From: Candidatus Aphodousia faecigallinarum | GTDB lineage: Bacteria; Pseudomonadota; Gammaproteobacteria; Burkholderiales; Burkholderiaceae_F | DNA length: 34,298 bases | Assembly (NCBI GenBank): GCA_018714755.1 | Contig: DVMY01000076.1 | Coordinates: forward strand, 1 to 34,298 | Reading direction: 5' to 3' | Shown here: positions 8,114 through 17,576 of the stretch, piece after piece | Numbering within the stretch: the stretch's first letter is position 1 | Layout of the letters: each line of letters starts with the position of its first letter | Notes under the pieces: generated by a model | Seen by the model: only the letters and a program-made list of their open reading frames with translations | What the model was told of the DNA's origin: nothing | Database searches by the model: none | Made by a program: the position numbers and the translations under genes

Positions 8114-9406
8114 TTAGTATTGACCGACAAAAAATTCCGTCACGAACCGTTTGGCCTTGGCCCACAACGAATTGTCAGACATTGATTGCTCACTTTCACC
8201 TTCTTCACCTTCTTTAAACCGCATGGCCTCGTAAGCAATCAACCCCATCACCGCACTCTCTTTCGGAGAGCTAAGCCCGATGCAAGCATCCCCCGTATAT
8301 CGGGACCGCCCCAAGCGAGTGCTGAAGGTATAAGCCATGGGACCCGGCATATCAGAAAACAATTCTGTAATCCCCATGAGCAAGGCTGTTCCACCGGTCA
8401 GCACAATTCCACCGGTCAGTGTATTACACGGCGCACCATTTGAAGAGGTATACCAACCGGCCTCGAACAGTTTCTTACCAATTGTCAGATTCAAGTTTCT
8501 CAACTCTCGATAAACCATCTTGGATATTTCGAGCTTGGAATATTTTCTATTACCCTCTTCGATCGGCGAACGATAAAGAATGACATCCGCGTCTTCAGCG
8601 GGGCAATTCAAATCCAGCCGAGCCTTGATCGCCTCGGCTTCCTGCATGGTGCAGTGCAAATACCCGCTAATGCGTTGAGTGATACGACGGCCACCGTAGT
8701 TGAGCGTGTACGTATAGCGGGGCAAACCACCCATAAAAACAGCGACATCCGTTGTTCCCGCACCAATATCTATCACAACAACGCCATTTTGAATCTCGTC
8801 TTCTGTGAGCACTGCGTACCCGCTTGCCCAGGCCTCTGGCAGCATGCGCGATATATCCATCCCGTTGCGACGAATGACTTTTACCCGAGCAAGCGCATTG
8901 GACGCGCTGGCAACAGCCGAATGCATATGGGCGGAGATTCGGGAACTTCTCGCATTCAAGGGATTTTGGCCGACAAAACCTTCATCCTGATTATCAAGCA
9001 TGTAATAGAGCAGTTCTGACTTGATCAAACGCTGATCATCTTTTAGCTCCAGAGCATCTTGGGCCATGTTTTGGACATTTTTCATATCCATCAACGTGAC
9101 CGTGCGTCCCCGCAACGGCATCTCAGCGCTTGAGTCCACCCCTTCAACGGATTTGCCGGAAATATTGGTGCAGATATCCGTGCCCGCCATTTTCCCAGCA
9201 ATGCCGAATGCCTCAACCAATGCAGCTTTCACCTGTGGCTGCACTTCTTCCAAATTGGTGACATTGCCGTCCAGAACGCCGGCCGAATCTGTACGTCCCT
9301 GAGACAAAACACGAAATGTTCCGTCTTTATAGACTTCAGCAACAACGGCTAAGATCTTACTGGATCCTATATCCAATGCGGTGACAATTTTCTTATTCTC
9401 TTTCAT
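8114..9406 (-). CDS. ftsA: Cell division protein FtsA
   Basis: This actin-like ATPase tethers FtsZ to the membrane and helps activate the divisome. The 430-residue length fits. Phosphate-binding motifs are ALDIGSSKILAVVAEV at the N-terminus and VVIDIGAGTTDVAVF in the middle; GIVLTGGTALLMGI is the adenosine motif. The extreme C-terminus (SLWAKAKRFVTEFF) looks like the amphipathic membrane-targeting helix. The start overlaps the ftsQ stop by 4 bp (ATGA). Because the FtsZ tail here is unusual, the FtsA-FtsZ contact surface may have changed too. Confidence 0.97.
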   Translation of the reverse strand: MKENKKIVTALDIGSSKILAVVAEVYKDGTFRVLSQGRTDSAGVLDGNVTNLEEVQPQVKAALVEAFGIAGKMAGTDICTNISGKSVEGVDSSAEMPLRGRTVTLMDMKNVQNMAQDALELKDDQRLIKSELLYYMLDNQDEGFVGQNPLNARSSRISAHMHSAVASASNALARVKVIRRNGMDISRMLPEAWASGYAVLTEDEIQNGVVVIDIGAGTTDVAVFMGGLPRYTYTLNYGGRRITQRISGYLHCTMQEAEAIKARLDLNCPAEDADVILYRSPIEEGNRKYSKLEISKMVYRELRNLNLTIGKKLFEAGWYTSSNGAPCNTLTGGIVLTGGTALLMGITELFSDMPGPMAYTFSTRLGRSRYTGDACIGLSSPKESAVMGLIAYEAMRFKEGEEGESEQSMSDNSLWAKAKRFVTEFFVGQY

Positions 9407-10221
9407 CGCGCACTACCATGCCTATTGGCTTCCGCTATTGACTCGGCCGCCTGCCGGCGCCCTGCTTGAGAACGATATATCTTCAGACTTTTTTCCGGCA
9501 ACGTAGCTGAAAACGCCAACTCATATCGAGCATCAATACTCGAAGGCGGTCCTTTCATTAACTTAACAATATCTGAGTATTGTACGATAACTATCCCAAA
9601 TCGATCCTCTAAAGTCCACCCCTCATGTTCAACCCCCAACTCAATTCGTGTGGGTGGAATAGTGTCAGAGGCAATCGCCAAAGCCCAGCTGTCTCGGTCA
9701 TTGACGCTGACTTCCGTCACGCGCGCTTTAGGCATGATCACTTGAAGCATTTTGTTAAATCGCTTATAGCGTCGAGTCACTTCACCCACCATCTCAGCAC
9801 GACCAAAAAATTCCGGCAGCGACAATGGATTGTCCACTTCTTCAGGATTGGCGGCGAACAATTCTCCATTGATAGACACTAATCGCCCATCTTCCCATAG
9901 CGCCAATGGTTTGTATTCAGTAATCTCAATATTGATTTTGTCAGGCCAAACACGCCGCACATTAGCCACCTTCACCCAAGGCGCTTTCAGTGCCGCCTCT
10001 CTGATCGCATCTAAATCGATGTCAAAAAAAGTGCCGACTGTCGTATTGCCGAGCGCGCGTCTGAAATGCAGCGCAGAGATATGATCGATTTCTCCGGTAA
10101 GCTCAACCGATCGAATGGTGAAAAACGATTCTACATGACGCGGAAAGCTGCTCACCGCGACCGCGGCAAGCAGCAATACCACTGAAAAAACGATGAGAAC
10201 CGCTTTTAGAACACTCTTCAT
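9403..10221 (-). CDS. ftsQ: Cell division protein FtsQ
   Basis: A bitopic inner-membrane protein that scaffolds FtsB/FtsL in the periplasm. A very short cytoplasmic start (MKSVLK) is followed by one membrane helix (residues 6-25). Then come the POTRA domain (FFTIRSVELTGEIDHISALHFRRAL), the PWVKVANVRRVWPDKINIEITEYKPLALWEDGRLVSINGELF signature region, and a beta domain up to residue 272. The cytoplasmic part is shorter than in many relatives. No upstream in-frame start was found, and the ATG lacks a good Shine-Dalgarno sequence. The gene lies 25 bp after ddl and overlaps ftsA. Confidence 0.94.
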   Translation of the reverse strand: MKSVLKAVLIVFSVVLLLAAVAVSSFPRHVESFFTIRSVELTGEIDHISALHFRRALGNTTVGTFFDIDLDAIREAALKAPWVKVANVRRVWPDKINIEITEYKPLALWEDGRLVSINGELFAANPEEVDNPLSLPEFFGRAEMVGEVTRRYKRFNKMLQVIMPKARVTEVSVNDRDSWALAIASDTIPPTRIELGVEHEGWTLEDRFGIVIVQYSDIVKLMKGPPSSIDARYELAFSATLPEKSLKIYRSQAGRRQAAESIAEANRHGSAR

Positions 10222-10246
10222 CAGCCAAAATTAAATGACTTTTCTT

Positions 10247-11215
10247 TTAGTGACGAGGAAAATCCAATCGAGCTTCCGACAAAATCTTAAGGACCAGTTC
10301 CTGATAACTGATAGAAGCGTTCTTCGCAGCCAACGGAACCAGTGAGTGCGCTGTCATACCCGGAGAAGTGTTCATTTCCAATAAACTGAAGGAACCGTCT
10401 TCGGACAAAATCAAGTCAATCCGACTCCAACCGCGAGCGCCTAAGGCTCGATAAGCACTCAAGCAAGTGCGCGAAATATCCTCTCTGAGATCATCAGACA
10501 ACTTTGCCGGGCACTCATAACGAACATCATTGGTAAAGTATTTGTTCTGATAGTCATAGTCTCCGTTCGGAGCAATGATTTCAATAATCGGGAGAACTTG
10601 CGCATCTTGACCGCTTCCAAGCACAGCCACCGTCAATTCCCGACCAAAAATTCTCTCTTCCACCATCACGTGTTGATCTAAAACCAACGCCTTTTCAATG
10701 GCGGCATGTAAATCTTCAACTGTTGCGTCCTGCAATTTGGTCAGGCCAATACTTGAACCCTCACGAGCCGGCTTCACCACCAAATCTCGTCCCAATTCCT
10801 GCATAACGAAATTCAAATCGCTGTCGGCAGAAACCAACATTCCCTTTGGGCTTGGAATTTGGCGTTCACGCCAAATTTGCTTGGTTAAATTTTTATCAAT
10901 GGCTACCGCGCTCGTCTTGACACCGGGGCCTGTGTAAGGAATGCCTAAATATTCAAGGACGCCTTGGATGGTTCCATCTTCACCATAGCGGCCATGCAAG
11001 GCAATAAACGCGCGATCATAGCCTCCCTTTTCCAATTCAGAAATGCTTTGTTCTTTAGGATCAAAACGCGTGACATCCACTCCGGCCTCTACCAATGCAT
11101 CGTAAACACCTTTGCCACTCATGAGCGAGACTTCGCGTTCGCTGGACATCCCACCTAAAAGTAAAACAACCTTTCCAAGACTTTCAGGCTTAATTTCTTT
11201 TTTGTCTTCTTGCAT
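10247..11215 (-). CDS. ddl: D-alanine--D-alanine ligase
   Basis: This ATP-grasp enzyme makes the D-Ala-D-Ala that MurF adds to the muropeptide. Visible motifs are LLGGMSSEREVSLMSG at the N-terminus, HGRYGEDGTIQG, VKPAREGSSIGL, the YDYQNKYFTND substrate loop and LLEMNTSPGMT at the magnesium site. The tyrosine-containing loop is typical of D-Ala-D-Ala rather than D-Ala-D-Lac ligases. A ribosome site (AAGGAA) sits about 7 nt upstream of the ATG. It is placed between murC (13 bp gap) and ftsQ, as in E. coli ddlB. Confidence 0.97.
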   Translation of the reverse strand: MQEDKKEIKPESLGKVVLLLGGMSSEREVSLMSGKGVYDALVEAGVDVTRFDPKEQSISELEKGGYDRAFIALHGRYGEDGTIQGVLEYLGIPYTGPGVKTSAVAIDKNLTKQIWRERQIPSPKGMLVSADSDLNFVMQELGRDLVVKPAREGSSIGLTKLQDATVEDLHAAIEKALVLDQHVMVEERIFGRELTVAVLGSGQDAQVLPIIEIIAPNGDYDYQNKYFTNDVRYECPAKLSDDLREDISRTCLSAYRALGARGWSRIDLILSEDGSFSLLEMNTSPGMTAHSLVPLAAKNASISYQELVLKILSEARLDFPRH

Positions 11216-11228
11216 TGAACTGTTCCTT

Positions 11229-12626
11229 TTAATTAGACAAACCGGCGCGCTCTTTCAGACGTCCGGGAACGCCACCAACACTTCCCGCTCCCATGGTAAC
11301 AACCACGTCACCATCACGAGCCAATTTCATGATAGCGTCATCCATTTCGGCCGGAGTATCCACAAAGACTAACTCAGTTTGACCGACAATGCGAATGGCG
11401 CGAGCGAGCGCTCTACCATCCGCTCCAACGATCGGCGTTTCTCCAGCGGGATACACATCGGCCAAAACCAAGGCCTCGACACTGCTTAACACCTTGACAA
11501 AATCCTCAAAGCAATCGCGTGTTCTCGTATAACGATGCGGTTGGAAAGCCACCAGTACCCGACGTCCGGGGAACGCTCCGCGGACCGCCTCAAGCGTTGC
11601 CTTCATTTCATGCGGATGATGACCGTAATCATCGATCAACGTAAAGGACCCGCCGTTGGGAAGTGCAATTTCACCATAACGGCTAAAGCGTCTGCCCACC
11701 CCCGTGAACGTTTCCAAAGCTAATTTAATTTTGTCATCGGCGACATCGGCCATCGTCGCGATGGCGATGGCGGCCAAACTATTTCGAACATTATGAAGGC
11801 CCGGCAGATTCAAGCGGACATCCAACGGTTCACGACCTTGCCGTAAAACTGTGTAACACATTTGAGTGCCATCGGCTCGAATATTGACGGCCCGCACATC
11901 CGCTTCTTCAGCCAAACCGTAGGTCACCACGGAACGCGGCACACGAGCAATGATTGAACGAACATTTTCATCGTCCAGACACAAAACAGCCTTACCATAA
12001 AATGGCAGTCTCGTCAGAAAATCGACAAACGCTTGCTTCAGCTTATCGAAGTTATGATCATAGGTGTCCATGTGATCCGCGTCGATATTGGTTACCGCGG
12101 CGATCACCGGAGAGAGATATAAGAAGGACGCGTCCGACTCGTCAGCCTCGGCCACAATAAATTCGCCGCGACCCAGTCTTGCGTTGGCACCGGCGGAATT
12201 AAGCCTACCGCCAATCACAAATGTGGGGTCAAGACCACCCGCGGCCAATAAACTCGCAACAAGCGAAGTGGTCGTCGTCTTGCCATGAGCGCCAGCAATC
12301 GCGATACCGCTTCTGAAACGCATTAACTCAGCCAGCATAACAGCGCGGGGAACCACGGGGATTCTCGCTTGGCGCGCCGCCACCACTTCGGGATTATCCG
12401 CTTTGATCGCCGAGGATATCACGACAACATCCGCACCTTCCACATTTTCGGGGCGATGTTCACGGAAAATTTTCACACCCAATCCGCTCAGTCTTTCCGT
12501 GGCCGCATTCGTCGCCATGTCAGAACCGGTCACCTGGTAACCCAAAGTCACCAGCACTTCCGCGATACCGTTCATACCGGTACCGCCGATGCCCACAAAG
12601 TGAATCTTGTTGACTGCAAATCTCAT
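11229..12626 (-). CDS. murC: UDP-N-acetylmuramate--L-alanine ligase
   Basis: MurC is the first Mur ligase, adding L-Ala to UDP-MurNAc in the cytosol. The 465 residues are normal. N-terminal Rossmann domain: [18 protein letters not shown]-loop: [10 protein letters not shown] with K116. Mur-ligase motifs include [22 protein letters not shown] and [10 protein letters not shown] (the MurC-specific HH segment). C-terminal domain: [16 protein letters not shown]. It follows murG with a 31-bp gap. Confidence 0.98.
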   Translation of the reverse strand: MRFAVNKIHFVGIGGTGMNGIAEVLVTLGYQVTGSDMATNAATERLSGLGVKIFREHRPENVEGADVVVISSAIKADNPEVVAARQARIPVVPRAVMLAELMRFRSGIAIAGAHGKTTTTSLVASLLAAGGLDPTFVIGGRLNSAGANARLGRGEFIVAEADESDASFLYLSPVIAAVTNIDADHMDTYDHNFDKLKQAFVDFLTRLPFYGKAVLCLDDENVRSIIARVPRSVVTYGLAEEADVRAVNIRADGTQMCYTVLRQGREPLDVRLNLPGLHNVRNSLAAIAIATMADVADDKIKLALETFTGVGRRFSRYGEIALPNGGSFTLIDDYGHHPHEMKATLEAVRGAFPGRRVLVAFQPHRYTRTRDCFEDFVKVLSSVEALVLADVYPAGETPIVGADGRALARAIRIVGQTELVFVDTPAEMDDAIMKLARDGDVVVTMGAGSVGGVPGRLKERAGLSN

Positions 12627-12657
12627 TTATTTTTGCCTTCAATACATAAACCTGAAG

Positions 12658-13746
12658 TCATAATTTTGCCAAACGTTCTATCGTATCGGCTACTGTCTTC
12701 GCCGCCCCCCGTTTTGCAAGGCTTCTAGCCTTTGAAGCCATTTCCAAAAGATCCTCTCGGGTAAGCGAACTTAGTTTTTCATACAGTGAATCAGGCGTTA
12801 AATCTTTCTGTTCAAGCAAAATTCCGGCACCCTCATCCTGCATATAACAGGCATTGCCCAATTGATGCTGAGTGGTTGATACAACAAAGGGCACTAAAAT
12901 GGCCGGAACACCCCCGGCGGTGAGCTCGCTCACTGTTGTCGCGCCAGCGCGGCAAACAACAACATCGGCTTGTTCATAGGCACTTGCCATATCATCAATG
13001 AAACTCACCACTCGGGCTTCAACTCCATACTTGGCATAAAGCGCCTTCACTTCCTCCACCGCGGTCCGTCCGCACTGATGCGTAATAACCGGGCGATTTT
13101 GGGGATCAAATTTAGCCATCGCCGCCGGCACCGTTTCATTGAGAACTTTTGCCCCCAGTGAGCCTCCAAAAATGAGTACATTGAGTCGACCGCTTCGTCC
13201 TTGATAACGCTCTTGCGGAGTAGGCAGCGCCAAAATTTCTTCTCTCACCGGATTACCGGAGACAATGGCTTTAGCCCCGGCGCGGTGCGCGCACTCGCCA
13301 TCAAACCCACACATCACAGCCTGTGCCCAAGGCATTACTACACGAACACTCATCAGGCTGCCGGCGTCACAGTTCATCATCACCAGTGGCTTATTTTTGC
13401 TTCGAGCGCCAAAAGCGGCCGGAACAGCAATGTAACCACCCGTAGAGAAAACCGCGCTCGCCTGCCTTTTTTCGACCAATGCCTTAGCCGCGAAACAAGA
13501 CTTGATAAGCTTGACGGCGCCCGTGAGCATGTGCTTTAAGCCTTTTCCTCTCATTCCAGTAAAGTCCAAGGCGTCAAAGTCAATATTTCTTTGGCCCACC
13601 AAGCGAGACTCCATTCCAACAGGCGTTCCTATCCAAGAAACCGTCCACCCTCTTTTTTTCATTTCCTCGGCTACCGCCAAACCGGGCATCACATGCCCTC
13701 CCGTTCCCGCGGCGGCGATAATCAAATGTTTTGTCTGCTGCATCAC
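12658..13746 (-). CDS. murG: Lipid II synthase MurG (GlcNAc transferase)
   Basis: This GT-B glycosyltransferase on the inner face of the membrane adds GlcNAc to lipid I to make lipid II. The glycine loop AAGTGGHVMPGLAVAEE is near the N-terminus, with further loops IFGGSLGAKVLNETVP and the donor-binding VVCRAGATTVSELTAGGVPAILVPF. The length of 362 residues is typical. The start overlaps the ftsW stop by 4 bp. Confidence 0.98.
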   Translation of the reverse strand: MMQQTKHLIIAAAGTGGHVMPGLAVAEEMKKRGWTVSWIGTPVGMESRLVGQRNIDFDALDFTGMRGKGLKHMLTGAVKLIKSCFAAKALVEKRQASAVFSTGGYIAVPAAFGARSKNKPLVMMNCDAGSLMSVRVVMPWAQAVMCGFDGECAHRAGAKAIVSGNPVREEILALPTPQERYQGRSGRLNVLIFGGSLGAKVLNETVPAAMAKFDPQNRPVITHQCGRTAVEEVKALYAKYGVEARVVSFIDDMASAYEQADVVVCRAGATTVSELTAGGVPAILVPFVVSTTQHQLGNACYMQDEGAGILLEQKDLTPDSLYEKLSSLTREDLLEMASKARSLAKRGAAKTVADTIERLAKL

Positions 13747-14954
13747 CGTTTCCTCTTTCCTCGCATCAGAAGCCGATTTTCATAGTCAACACGCAACAAA
13801 AGCGCAAGCGCACACAACGTTACCACTATAGAGGATCCACCATAACTCACCAACGGCAACGTTAATCCTTTGGTTGGAAACACTCCGATGGCTACTCCAA
13901 TATTAATAAGCGCTTGCACACCAATCCATAGCCCAACTCCTTGAGCCACTAAACCGGAATAAACCGAATCCAAACGAACGGCTTGACGTCCGATTTCAAA
14001 AGAGCGCCGCACCAACCAATAAAAAAGAAATAAAACAAAGGTGAAACCGACCAAGCCCAATTCTTCGCCAATGACAGCCAATATAAAGTCTGTGTGCGCT
14101 TCAGGTAGATAGTGCATTTTTTCGACACTAGCGCCCAAACCCACGCCGAAAAGCTCCCCGCGACCAAAAGCAATCAAAGAGTGTGTTAACTGGTAGGCTT
14201 TCCCCAATTGATTTTCGATGTCCCAAGGATTGAGATAGGCAAAAACACGAGCCGTTCGCCAAGGCGACAGCGCGATAGAGAGCACGATAACCACGCCAAT
14301 CACAAAGCCGAAAGGAATGATGATTCGCCAACTCAGGCCCCCTAAGAACACGACCCCCAACACAATGGCGCTGATCACAACCGTCGCCCCCAAGTCAGGC
14401 TGCAAGGAAAGCAACATGGCCACCGCTCCGATATAGAGCATCACAGGAATTAATCCTCTGGTGTACGAGTGCATGTAGGCTTGACGAGTGAGAACAAACT
14501 GCGAAATCACCAAAACGGAGACAAACTTGACGACTTCGGATACCTGAAGATTAATCGGACCAAACCCGATCCAACGGGTTGAACCGTTAACCTCGTGCCC
14601 CAGCCCCGGGACAAAGACCGAAATCAAAAGCAGAATGCCAAATAGCCCCAGCGGATAACTCAGCATGTACCATCGGTACATTGGCACTTTGAAGACAAAA
14701 AAGGCCGCCGCCAACCCTATCAAAATATAAACAGCGTGACGAATGGCGAAATAGCCCTCTGAAGTTTGGTACTTTGGCGAATCACCCAAAGAGATGGAAG
14801 CGGAATAAACCATGATTAAGCCCAATATCAAAAGGGCCAATATCACCGCTATCACACTAAAATCAATCGACGAAATGGTCGCAAAAGAGTCTCTGGAACT
14901 CCAGTCCTCTTGCTTTTTCGCATGCCTTTTGAAAAATCGCTTCAGGTCAATCAT
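13743..14954 (-). CDS. ftsW: SEDS peptidoglycan polymerase FtsW
   Basis: FtsW is the septal glycosyltransferase that polymerises lipid II together with FtsI. A basic cytoplasmic head (about 30 residues) is followed by about ten membrane helices. SEDS family markers are GSTRWIGFGPINLQVSEVVKF, SLQPDLGATVV, DFILAVIGEELGLVGF and PTKGLTLPLVSYGGSSIV. The length of 403 residues fits. It overlaps murD upstream and murG downstream by 4 bp each, so the three genes should be translated as a coupled set. Confidence 0.98.
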   Translation of the reverse strand: MIDLKRFFKRHAKKQEDWSSRDSFATISSIDFSVIAVILALLILGLIMVYSASISLGDSPKYQTSEGYFAIRHAVYILIGLAAAFFVFKVPMYRWYMLSYPLGLFGILLLISVFVPGLGHEVNGSTRWIGFGPINLQVSEVVKFVSVLVISQFVLTRQAYMHSYTRGLIPVMLYIGAVAMLLSLQPDLGATVVISAIVLGVVFLGGLSWRIIIPFGFVIGVVIVLSIALSPWRTARVFAYLNPWDIENQLGKAYQLTHSLIAFGRGELFGVGLGASVEKMHYLPEAHTDFILAVIGEELGLVGFTFVLFLFYWLVRRSFEIGRQAVRLDSVYSGLVAQGVGLWIGVQALINIGVAIGVFPTKGLTLPLVSYGGSSIVVTLCALALLLRVDYENRLLMRGKRKR

Positions 14955-16408
14955 TGGTGATCATCACCGGCTAACGCTTTGGCGCTGGCAATGAATATAG
15001 CCGAGCGCTCCGCATAGTCTTTGAACATATCCCAACTGGCGCAAGCCGGTGAAAGCAAAACGCAGTCTCGAGGTTGAGCGATTGCGGCAGCCTTTTGAAC
15101 CGCCTCGGGCATATCTTTGGCGTGAACAATCGGGTAGGCAGCCCCCGCCAGCGCTTTTTCAATAAGAGGCGCGTCTCGTCCGATTAAAACAGCGCCTCTG
15201 GCGTGCCGTTTCATAGAGTCGGCGATGGGCGCGAAATCCTGCCCCTTGCCGTCGCCGCCTAAAATAACAACCAACTTGGTTCCGTTGGCTCCCAAACCTT
15301 CAAGCGCGGCAACCGTTGCCCCTACATTTGTTCCTTTGCTATCGTCAATGTAGTCAACGCCATTGACCGTCATCACATACTCGACCCGATGCGGTTCTCC
15401 ACGATACTGCGCAAGCGCTCTGAGTGCGTCACTAATTGGCAAACCGGCTGCGTAAATTAGCGCCAACGCCGCCAATGCATTCATCGTATTGTGTCTGCCA
15501 CGGATATGCAGAGCCTCTTCAGGCATCAGACGCTGCAAAACTTGCCCCGAAAGCACCTTCTTTTTGCTGAGTTGAACCGAGTCATCTTCATTAAAAGCCA
15601 GCCACACCAGACCGTCTTCTTCAACCAGTCCCCATTCATTGGGCAAAAGCGGACTTTTCTCTCCGAAAGTAAACACACGACGATCTTCAGCCGCGAAATT
15701 CATCACGGTCGCATCATCTCGATTGAGAACTCTTGCTGTTTTTTCATGAGCGAATATCTTGGCTTTCGCTGAAACATACTCGTTCATTCCGCCGTGCCAA
15801 TCCAAATGATCTTGGGTGACATTCAAAAGCGCGGCGGCATCAGGGGCCAAACTGCTAGTTGTTTCAAGCTGAAAGCTCGATAGCTCCAACACCCACACAT
15901 CAGGCAACTCTCCGCTCGCTAAATAACGATCCAATTCCGCTACCGCATTGGGACCGATATTGCCCGCGGCCACTGCCTTTAATCCTGAAGCGGCGGCCAT
16001 CTTTGTTGTCAGCGATGTTGTGGTGGTTTTACCGTTTGTTCCGGTTACCGCAATCAGCTTTGGGCTATAGCCCATTTCTTTTTTGAGCTTATCCAGCTCT
16101 CTGGCAAAAAGCTCAATCTCCCCGACTAACTCAATACCCATTGAGAGCGCTTTTTGAACTAAGGGCGTGACTTCCGAGTGCCAAGGACTGATCCCGGGAG
16201 ACATGACTAGAAGTCTTGCGTCTTCGAGTTCTTTTTCCGCAGCTTCTAAAGCGACAAACTTAAAACCCTCTTTTCCAGCCAAACGAGACAGGGCGGGCGG
16301 TTGCGAACGCGTATCAGTTGCGCAAACCAACCAGTCGCGCTTGAGTAAAAAATTGGTGCACGCCTGACCTGAGGCCCCTAATCCAATCACAAGAGCTTTT
16401 TGCTGCAT
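14951..16408 (-). CDS. murD: UDP-N-acetylmuramoyl-L-alanine--D-glutamate ligase
   Basis: MurD adds D-Glu to UDP-MurNAc-L-Ala. N-terminal domain: LVIGLGASGQACTNFL. P-loop: [14 protein letters not shown]. Central motifs: VLELSSFQLETT, NVTQDHLDWHGGMNEY. C-terminal domain: YIDDSKGTNVGAT, ILGGDGKGQDF and LLSPACASWDMFKDYAERS. At 485 residues it is slightly longer than the E. coli enzyme. The stop overlaps ftsW and the start lies 10 bp after mraY. Confidence 0.98.
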   Translation of the reverse strand: MQQKALVIGLGASGQACTNFLLKRDWLVCATDTRSQPPALSRLAGKEGFKFVALEAAEKELEDARLLVMSPGISPWHSEVTPLVQKALSMGIELVGEIELFARELDKLKKEMGYSPKLIAVTGTNGKTTTTSLTTKMAAASGLKAVAAGNIGPNAVAELDRYLASGELPDVWVLELSSFQLETTSSLAPDAAALLNVTQDHLDWHGGMNEYVSAKAKIFAHEKTARVLNRDDATVMNFAAEDRRVFTFGEKSPLLPNEWGLVEEDGLVWLAFNEDDSVQLSKKKVLSGQVLQRLMPEEALHIRGRHNTMNALAALALIYAAGLPISDALRALAQYRGEPHRVEYVMTVNGVDYIDDSKGTNVGATVAALEGLGANGTKLVVILGGDGKGQDFAPIADSMKRHARGAVLIGRDAPLIEKALAGAAYPIVHAKDMPEAVQKAAAIAQPRDCVLLSPACASWDMFKDYAERSAIFIASAKALAGDDHQ

Positions 16409-16418
16409 GGTATGCCTA

Positions 16419-17573
16419 TTAACGAATCTTTAAGGTCGACAAGCCGATCAAAACTAAAATGAAAGTGATAATCCAAAAACGCGTGACCACTTGCGTTTCT
16501 TTCCACCCCTTCAGTTCGAAATGGTGGTGAATCGGCGCCATCAAAAACACTCGCTTGCCGCCAGATAGCCTGAAGTAGGTTGTTTGAATCATCACCGAGA
16601 GGGTTTCCACAACGAAAATACCTCCCATAATGGCTAAAACCAACTCTTGTCGAGTAATCACTGCCACCGTGCCTAATGTGCCGCCAAGCGCCAAAGCGCC
16701 CACGTCGCCCATGAAAACCTGGGCGGGGTGCGCGTTAAACCACAAAAACGCAAGACCGGCACCAGCTAACGCCGCGCACACGACAACCAACTCCCCGGCA
16801 CCGGGAATGTAAGGAAAGAGTAAATAGTGGGCGAAGTCAACGCGGCCTTCAACATAGGCGAAAATCCCCAAAGCGCTTCCCACCATCGCAGCGGGCAAAA
16901 TAGCCAAACCGTCCAATCCGTCCGTTAAATTAACCGCGTTACTGGTACCGACAATCACAATGAAAGTGAGAACAATGAAACCAAAAATTCCCAACGGATA
17001 GGCAAAATGTTTGAAAAACGGAATAATCAGATCCGCATGTGAGGGCATTTGCATCGGGAAACCCGACTCAATCCAACCCAGAACCATGTGCACCACATGA
17101 ATATCATTCGGAGCGCTGATGGCGAAGGCTAAGTAAACCGAAGCGATCAGACCAATAAGGGATTGCCAACCGAATTTTTCTTTGGCGCTCATTCCCTTCG
17201 GATCATGGTGAACAACCTTACGATAATCATCCACCCAACCAATCCAGCCGAAACCCAAGGTCACGAACAAAACAACCCACACAAAACGGTTGCTCAAATC
17301 CATCCACAGCAGAGTGGACAGGCCGATCGCGATCAAAATTAAAACGCCGCCCATCGTCGGCGTGCCGTCTTTAACAATGTGCGTCTTAGGACCGTTGGTT
17401 CGAACCGCCTGACCCATTTTCATGGCACGCAAATACCGAATGGTAGCCGGCCCCGCCATAAAGCCAATAACCAAAGCCGTCAGCGCTGCCATCACAGCGC
17501 GCAAGCTTAAATAGTTAAAAACCTGAAAAGCTCGGATATCTTCTCCGAGCCACCGGAATAGCTCGAGCAACAT
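16419..17573 (-). CDS. mraY: Phospho-N-acetylmuramoyl-pentapeptide transferase
   Basis: This integral membrane enzyme transfers phospho-MurNAc-pentapeptide to undecaprenyl phosphate, giving lipid I. Diagnostic motifs are [34 protein letters not shown] (aspartate pair), [25 protein letters not shown] and the catalytic histidine loop [13 protein letters not shown]. There are about ten membrane segments, and 384 residues is somewhat long. The ribosome site (AAGGA, 7 nt spacing) lies inside the last codons of the murE-murF gene, only 3 bp upstream of the start, so translation is probably coupled. Confidence 0.98.
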   Translation of the reverse strand: MLLELFRWLGEDIRAFQVFNYLSLRAVMAALTALVIGFMAGPATIRYLRAMKMGQAVRTNGPKTHIVKDGTPTMGGVLILIAIGLSTLLWMDLSNRFVWVVLFVTLGFGWIGWVDDYRKVVHHDPKGMSAKEKFGWQSLIGLIASVYLAFAISAPNDIHVVHMVLGWIESGFPMQMPSHADLIIPFFKHFAYPLGIFGFIVLTFIVIVGTSNAVNLTDGLDGLAILPAAMVGSALGIFAYVEGRVDFAHYLLFPYIPGAGELVVVCAALAGAGLAFLWFNAHPAQVFMGDVGALALGGTLGTVAVITRQELVLAIMGGIFVVETLSVMIQTTYFRLSGGKRVFLMAPIHHHFELKGWKETQVVTRFWIITFILVLIGLSTLKIR

Positions 17574-17576
17574 GCT